A program made the translations under genes and the position numbers. Below are positions 5,604 to 9,458 of a DNA stretch of 9,458 bases, piece after piece. The notes beneath the pieces were generated by a model that was not told the DNA's origin, did not search any database, and saw nothing but the letters and a program-made list of their open reading frames with translations. Numbering within the stretch: the stretch's first letter is position 1; each line of letters starts with the position of its first letter. This stretch comes from an uncultured Actinomycetes bacterium (lineage in GTDB: Bacteria > Actinomycetota > Actinomycetes > Nanopelagicales > Nanopelagicaceae), in contig CAJAFH010000076.1 of the NCBI GenBank assembly GCA_903939005.1, positions 1-9,458 of the forward strand. The letters are read 5' to 3'.

Positions 5604-6350
5604 ATGATTGATCTGATCTCGTCAAAAAGCGCCGATGGAGTGCTAACACTCAGACTAAATCGGCCCGCCAAAATGAATGCCCTGACTAGAGAAATGTATG
5701 GCGCGCTTGCCAACGGTCTAAACGAAGCTGCCGGTGATTTCAGTATTCGCGCAGTCATCATTACCAGCGAAGGCGATCACTTCACTGCGGGCAATGACAT
5801 TAAAGACTTTATGGAAAATCCACCGACGAGCGATGACACTGAAGTAGCAAAGTTTCTTGGCTCATTACTTAATTTCCCTAAACCTCTTCTTGCCGCTGTT
5901 AAAGGAAATGCAGTTGGAGTTGGCACCACAATGCTGCTTCATTGCGACGTTGTTCTGGCATCACCAACTGCAAATTTCTCAATGCCTTTTACTTCACTCG
6001 GGTTAGTACCAGAAGCCGGTTCAAGTTATCTCTTTCCGGCTTTAGTCGGATATCAACGGGCAGCGCGCATCTTCTTAACTGGCGAAACTTTCTCAGCTGC
6101 TGATGCCAAAGAGATGGGTCTGGTTACCACGATTGCTTCCGATGTATACGAGCAAGCACAATTAGTGGCCAGCCAAATCGCAGCTCAACCGCCACAAGCT
6201 GTGATCAATACCAAGGCACTTTTGAAAGCTAGCAAGCACGATGCAGTCGAGGCAGTTATGAAAGCTGAGTTCCAATTATTTTCAATGGCGCTTCAATCCG
6301 AAGAGGCCATGATGGCGTTTATGAACTTCATGAGTAAGAAAGGTAAATAA
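5604..6350 (+). CDS. Crotonase-fold protein, ECI2-like enoyl-CoA isomerase
   Basis: A 248-residue enoyl-CoA hydratase/isomerase superfamily enzyme acting on acyl-CoA thioesters in the cytosol. LNRPAKMNAL (18-27) and FTAGNDIKDF (60-69) form the first oxyanion-hole region; GNAVGVGTTMLLHCD (101-115) the second. The two catalytic glutamates of classical hydratases are absent: T109 stands where GGGCE has Glu, and F129 where QPE has Glu. Instead VPEAGSSYLFP (135-145) places E137 where peroxisomal delta3,delta2-enoyl-CoA isomerases (ECI2/PECI, SPEG-CSSY) carry their single catalytic Glu. An isomerase shifting double bonds in unsaturated acyl-CoAs is therefore more likely than a hydratase. The frame could open at 5457, but the added 49 residues overlap the minus-strand regulator and do not belong to the fold; 5604 (or 5592) fits the family. 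It is followed after one base by the dehydrogenase gene. Confidence 0.88.
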   Translation: MIDLISSKSADGVLTLRLNRPAKMNALTREMYGALANGLNEAAGDFSIRAVIITSEGDHFTAGNDIKDFMENPPTSDDTEVAKFLGSLLNFPKPLLAAVKGNAVGVGTTMLLHCDVVLASPTANFSMPFTSLGLVPEAGSSYLFPALVGYQRAARIFLTGETFSAADAKEMGLVTTIASDVYEQAQLVASQIAAQPPQAVINTKALLKASKHDAVEAVMKAEFQLFSMALQSEEAMMAFMNFMSKKGK

Positions 6351-6351
6351 C

Positions 6352-7182
6352 ATGTCACTAGCCGGAAAGAGAATCTTTATTACAGGCGGATCCCGCGGAA
6401 TCGGTTTAGCTATTGCTTTGAAAGCAGCCCGTGATGGCGCATCAGTAGCGATAGCAGCCAAGACTGCCGAAGTAAATCCGAAGCTACCTGGCACGATTTA
6501 TTCAGCTGCCGCAGAGATCGAAGCCGCTGGGGGAGTAGCGCTTCCAATTCAATGCGACCTGCGCGATGAAACCCAAATTGAAGCTGCCATTGCTCAAGCT
6601 GCTGCTGAATTCGGTGGCATTGATATTTTGATCAATAATGCAAGTGCCATCAATTTAACTAAGACCGAGGCAACTCCAGCTAAGCGCTTCGACTTGATGT
6701 TTGATGTCAATGTGCGCGGCACATTTCTAACTTCGCAAGCAGCAATTCCGCATCTTCGGGAATCAGCTAAAGCTGGCCGAAACCCTCATATCTTGACGCT
6801 GTCTCCACCACTTTCCATGAAAGCTAAGTGGTTCCAACACCACGTTGCTTACACAATGGCTAAGTACGGCATGAGCATGTGCGTTTTAGGTATGTCTGAA
6901 GAATTCCGCAAAGATGGAATAGCAGTAAATGCGCTATGGCCACGTACAGCGATTGATACTGCAGCTTTGCAAATGATTCCGGGCGTAGATACCGCAGCTT
7001 GCCGAACACCTGAGATTTTGGCAGATGCTGCTTACATTATTTTAAATCGTGAATCTAAAGGCTGCACAGGCAATTTCTTTGTCGACGATGAATTACTAGC
7101 ATCTGAAGGAATCACAGATCTTGAGAAGTACTCGGTAGTTCCGGGAACTAAAGATTTCCTCCTTGATTTCTTCCTAGACTAA
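6352..7182 (+). CDS. HSDL2-like short-chain dehydrogenase/reductase
   Basis: A 276-residue NAD(P)-dependent oxidoreductase of the classical SDR type. TGGSRGIG (11-18) is the cofactor glycine motif, NNAS (95-98) the structural motif, S151 the catalytic serine and Y167-x3-K171 the catalytic pair. The sequence follows the SDR part of human hydroxysteroid dehydrogenase-like 2 closely: IAAKTAEVNPKLPGTIYSAA (34-53), SPPL (151-154), HHVAYTMAKYGMSM (163-176), NALWPRTAIDTAA (193-205) and the closing DFFLD. It ends there, without the SCP2 lipid-binding domain of HSDL2. Substrate is unknown; a 3-hydroxyacyl-CoA, fatty alcohol or steroid is conceivable. The start has AAAGG eight bases upstream in the end of the isomerase gene. 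The neighbour suggests joint action on acyl-CoA or lipid substrates. Confidence 0.92.
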   Translation: MSLAGKRIFITGGSRGIGLAIALKAARDGASVAIAAKTAEVNPKLPGTIYSAAAEIEAAGGVALPIQCDLRDETQIEAAIAQAAAEFGGIDILINNASAINLTKTEATPAKRFDLMFDVNVRGTFLTSQAAIPHLRESAKAGRNPHILTLSPPLSMKAKWFQHHVAYTMAKYGMSMCVLGMSEEFRKDGIAVNALWPRTAIDTAALQMIPGVDTAACRTPEILADAAYIILNRESKGCTGNFFVDDELLASEGITDLEKYSVVPGTKDFLLDFFLD

Positions 7183-7550
7183 TGCGCAAACTAAAAGTCT
7201 TGCTGCTTGCAGTAGGACTCGTATTTAGCGGGACCCAAAGCGCAGTAGGTCATGCTGAATTAGTGAAGAGCTTTCCAGTCGCGAATTCAACCTTAACTAA
7301 AGCGCCAAAGTATGTGCAGTTGGAATTTGGCGAAGCGATAATTACCCTAAAGAGTAAGAACGCTAACTCAATTGTCGTCCTAGATTCAAAAGGTAAGAAG
7401 ATTGAGACCTCTAAAATCGTAATTAAAAAAGCTATAGCAAGTGTTGAATTCATTCGAACTCTTAAACCAGGAAAATACCTTGTTAAATATCGGATCGCAT
7501 CAGCAGACGGTCATATTCTGAGTGCGCAGTACAAGTTCTCAATAAGTTAG
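7182..7550 (+). CDS. CopC-domain copper-binding exported protein
   Basis: A 122-residue secreted protein. Residues 1-23 form a Sec signal peptide (RKLK, then a hydrophobic core) with likely cleavage after AVG, leaving His24 as the mature N-terminus. The rest is one CopC beta-sandwich: HAELVKSFPVANSTL (24-38), PKYVQLEFGEAI (42-53), LKPGKYLVKYRIASADGH (94-111) and the final YKFSI. The CopC Cu(II) site uses the N-terminal His plus a D-x-H motif; here H24, D109 and H111 are all present. Many actinobacterial CopC proteins carry a C-terminal membrane helix or adjoin CopD; this one has neither. Its ATG overlaps the stop of the dehydrogenase gene (TAATG), so it is translated by coupling and is part of that operon. 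Role: copper binding or delivery outside the membrane, inferred from family. Confidence 0.87.
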   Translation: MRKLKVLLLAVGLVFSGTQSAVGHAELVKSFPVANSTLTKAPKYVQLEFGEAIITLKSKNANSIVVLDSKGKKIETSKIVIKKAIASVEFIRTLKPGKYLVKYRIASADGHILSAQYKFSIS

Positions 7551-7553
7551 AAT
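7548..7553 (+). promoter_or_regulatory. Candidate -10 box for a leaderless permease transcript
   Basis: TAGAAT overlaps the copC stop codon and is followed by six bases (TACGGC) and the ATG at 7560. No ribosome site is present in between. It may give the permease its own leaderless transcript within the operon. No clear -35 box is seen. Confidence 0.5.
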
Positions 7554-7559
7554 TACGGC

Positions 7560-8972
7560 ATGAAACCTGAGTTAAATGACATTAATTTCATCAGCGAATC
7601 TGAGCGCCGCGGAAAAGCACGTGATCTCTTCTGGCCTTGGGCAGGCGCTAATGTTTCGTTGCTGGCCCTGTCTTATGGTGCATTCTTTCTAGGTTTCGGA
7701 ATTTCTTTCTGGCAAGCGACAATCGCTGCAGTTATCGGCACCATGGGTTCCTTCGCGTTAGTTGGCGTTAGCTCGCTGGCAGGTAAGCGTTCTAGTGCGC
7801 CAACCATGACTCTCTCACGTGCCGCTTTTGGTGTTAAGGGCAACTTATTGCCAGGGTTACTTTCATACTTCGTTTTTGTGGGCTGGGAAACCGTTTTGGT
7901 CTCGCTTGCTACGTTAGCAACTGGCACAGTTTTAGAAAGAGCTACTTCTCTTGATCGCAATATTGCTCTAGTTCTTGGCTTTTTGATTGCAGCCTCACTC
8001 ACCATTTTCGGAGGCGTATTGGGTCATCCGGTGATCATGAAGTTACAGCGTTGGATTACCGGAGTTACTGTTGTAGCAACAGTTACATATATTGTCTTGA
8101 CGCTAGATGAAGTTAATTGGGATTCAGTATTTGCGATAAAGGCCGGAAGTACAGCAGGACTCATTGGAGCAATAATCTTTGCAATCACTGGTATTGGCCT
8201 TGGCTGGGTAAATAGCGCAGCTGATTATTCGCGTTATCTACCGCGTAGCGTTTCAAGTAAGTCAGTTTTCGGTTGGACAGTCCTGGGTGCATCCGTTGTT
8301 CCAATTGTTTTGGTCATCTACGGAAGCGCACTTTCCGGTAGCAGCAAAGAGTTAAGTGATTCAATTGCTATGGACCCAATTGGGGCTCTTACTCAGTTGC
8401 TACCAACTTGGTTCCTAATCCCATTTGCACTCGTTGCAATTCTTGGGTTAGTTGGGGGCGCGATCCTTGATCTTTATTCATCCGGCTTAACCCTGATCTC
8501 TATAGGAGTAAAAGTAAAGCGCCCAGTTGCTGCCGGTATTGATGGCACTGTCATGTTATTTGGAACCATCTATATTGTTTGGTTTGCTAGTGATTTCTTC
8601 GCTCCGTTCCAAGGTTTTCTAATCACACTGGGTGTCCCAGTGGCTGTTTGGTCAGCGATATTTGTCGCCGATGTAGTTCTACGTAAACGTGATTATGTAG
8701 AAGCTGAATTATTTTCTGAAACCGGTCGTTATGGTCGCGTAAACCCAATCGCTATTGCGCTAGTTGCGATTGGTTCAATTATCGGATGGGGATTTGTTAC
8801 AAATACTTTCGCTAGTTGGCTAAGTTGGCAGGGCTACTTCATGGGCGCAATCGGCGGCAAAGAAGGGCAGTGGGCATACGCCAATGTTGGCGTCATCTTT
8901 GCTTTACTGATTGGTTTCTTCGGTTATCTATTGCTAGGCAGAGCCCGGATAAAGCTACAAGAGACTGATTAA
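7560..8972 (+). CDS. NCS1-family cytosine/purine permease
   Basis: A 470-residue polytopic membrane protein of the nucleobase-cation-symport-1 (purine-cytosine permease) family, expected to import cytosine, a purine or a related compound with H+ or Na+. Marks include WPWAGANVSLLALSYG (25-40) in the first helix, the SRAAFGVKGN segment (86-95) after helix 2, FVGWE (106-110) in helix 3, NSAADYSRYLP (218-228) between helices 6 and 7, and LDLYSSGL (303-310) in helix 8. Twelve helices are expected. The short hydrophilic N-terminus (1-22) is normal. Exact substrate cannot be fixed; CodB-like cytosine uptake is a guess. It starts nine bases after copC and has no ribosome site but a TAGAAT box. It overlaps the convergent nhaA-like gene by four bases at the stop codons. 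Confidence 0.9.
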   Translation: MKPELNDINFISESERRGKARDLFWPWAGANVSLLALSYGAFFLGFGISFWQATIAAVIGTMGSFALVGVSSLAGKRSSAPTMTLSRAAFGVKGNLLPGLLSYFVFVGWETVLVSLATLATGTVLERATSLDRNIALVLGFLIAASLTIFGGVLGHPVIMKLQRWITGVTVVATVTYIVLTLDEVNWDSVFAIKAGSTAGLIGAIIFAITGIGLGWVNSAADYSRYLPRSVSSKSVFGWTVLGASVVPIVLVIYGSALSGSSKELSDSIAMDPIGALTQLLPTWFLIPFALVAILGLVGGAILDLYSSGLTLISIGVKVKRPVAAGIDGTVMLFGTIYIVWFASDFFAPFQGFLITLGVPVAVWSAIFVADVVLRKRDYVEAELFSETGRYGRVNPIAIALVAIGSIIGWGFVTNTFASWLSWQGYFMGAIGGKEGQWAYANVGVIFALLIGFFGYLLLGRARIKLQETD

Positions 8973-9458
8973 TCCTGAGCTTTAGAAAATCGGCTTAGCA
9001 ACAAGATTCCAAGGATTGCAGAAATTAGCGCTGCCATAACTAAACCCAGTTTGATTTCAGCAATTACTGCCTCATCGTTAATTGCTAGCTCGGCAAGAAA
9101 GAGCGAAACGGTTAGACCCATTCCAGCAAGAGCGCCTGCGCCTGCTATTTCAGAGAACGAGACCGAGTCAGGTTTTCTCGCGAATCCAATCTTGACTGCG
9201 AGCCAAGCGAATAAAGTGATGCCGACTATCTTTCCAACGACTCGACCAAAGATAATTCCACCTGCGACTGGCCCGCTTAGAGTTTGAGCAAGCGAACTCC
9301 AATTGATCTCGACACCGATATTTGTAAGTGCGAACAGCGGAATTATGAGAAATGCAGTCCAGGGATGCAGAATCTCGATCAAACGTTTAGTTGGAAGTTG
9401 TTTGATCTCAGGCATTAGTAGTGCAATTGCCACCACTCCGATAGTTGAGAAAATCTTG
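8969..9458 (-). CDS. nhaA: NhaA-type Na+/H+ antiporter, C-terminal part
   Basis: The frame is open to the right edge, so only the last 162 residues are visible; the N-terminal half with the ion-binding Asp pair lies outside. The part seen matches helices IX-XII of NhaA: LHPWTAFLIIPLFALTNIGV, then GGIIFGRVVGKIVGITLFAWLAVKIG, then GAGALAGMGLTVSLFLAELAI and a final hydrophobic helix. The lysine of VVGK matches the essential Lys300 of E. coli NhaA. NhaA expels Na+ in exchange for protons across the inner membrane for pH and sodium homeostasis. A GTG at 9436 is in frame, but the family sequence clearly continues upstream of it (KIFSTIG), so it is not the start. Confidence 0.92.
   Translation of the reverse strand, partial: KIFSTIGVVAIALLMPEIKQLPTKRLIEILHPWTAFLIIPLFALTNIGVEINWSSLAQTLSGPVAGGIIFGRVVGKIVGITLFAWLAVKIGFARKPDSVSFSEIAGAGALAGMGLTVSLFLAELAINDEAVIAEIKLGLVMAALISAILGILLLSRFSKAQD

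Noticed and set aside
5537..5761. N-terminal extension of the LuxR-type gene (181 residues in total)
   Set aside because: It lies antisense to the first part of the isomerase gene, resembles no domain, and the ATG at 5536 has a good ribosome site.

Overview
The window reads as chromosomal DNA of a small-genome, moderate-GC actinobacterium. The strongest clues are an actinobacterial-type myo-inositol-1-phosphate synthase of 365 residues, encoded directly behind a PadR-family regulator (the same pairing as Rv0047c-Rv0046c of Mycobacterium tuberculosis), frequent GTG starts, and several genes that have a -10 box instead of a ribosome binding site in front of the ATG. The base composition (by eye mid-40s % GC), tight packing and abundance of transporters would suit the freshwater acI group (Nanopelagicales, Planktophila-like). 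That placement is an inference from gene content, not a measured result.

Layout. Positions 1-1142, minus strand: a LysE/RhtB-type exporter whose stop codon overlaps the GTG start of a PD-(D/E)XK nuclease-like gene that runs off the left edge. Positions 1184-2497, minus strand: a NCS2/UraA-type uracil (or xanthine) permease followed by an intrinsic terminator. Positions 2498-2740: a divergent control region with clustered TCGA/ATAT palindromes. Positions 2741-4370, plus strand: padR-ino1, ending at a very strong terminator (4414-4455). Positions 4475-5056, minus strand: an actinobacterial two-helix membrane protein of unknown function. Positions 5216-5536, minus strand: a stand-alone LuxR/GerE helix-turn-helix protein. 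Positions 5604-8972, plus strand: a tight run of crotonase-fold isomerase, HSDL2-like short-chain dehydrogenase, a CopC-domain secreted protein and a NCS1 cytosine/purine permease. Positions 8969-9458, minus strand: the C-terminal part of a NhaA Na+/H+ antiporter, overlapping the permease tail-to-tail by four bases.

How the genes fit together. PadR and Ino1 form an inositol-synthesis unit: Ino1 makes inositol-1-phosphate, the precursor of phosphatidylinositol and, in many actinobacteria, mycothiol. PadR probably controls its own operon and perhaps the divergent uracil permease. The crotonase and the dehydrogenase look like an acyl-CoA/lipid pair resembling eukaryotic ECI2 and HSDL2. CopC is translationally coupled to them but has no obvious functional link. 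Two unrelated nucleobase permeases (NCS2 and NCS1), an amino-acid exporter and NhaA make this a transporter-rich segment.

No mobile element, CRISPR array, tRNA, rRNA or phage gene was seen. I found no clear multi-gene novel system. The points most worth a second look are the catalytic-residue pattern of the crotonase and its HSDL2-like partner, the Cys/His tail of the small LuxR protein, the duplicated arm of the ino1 terminator, and the repeated leaderless-promoter arrangement.
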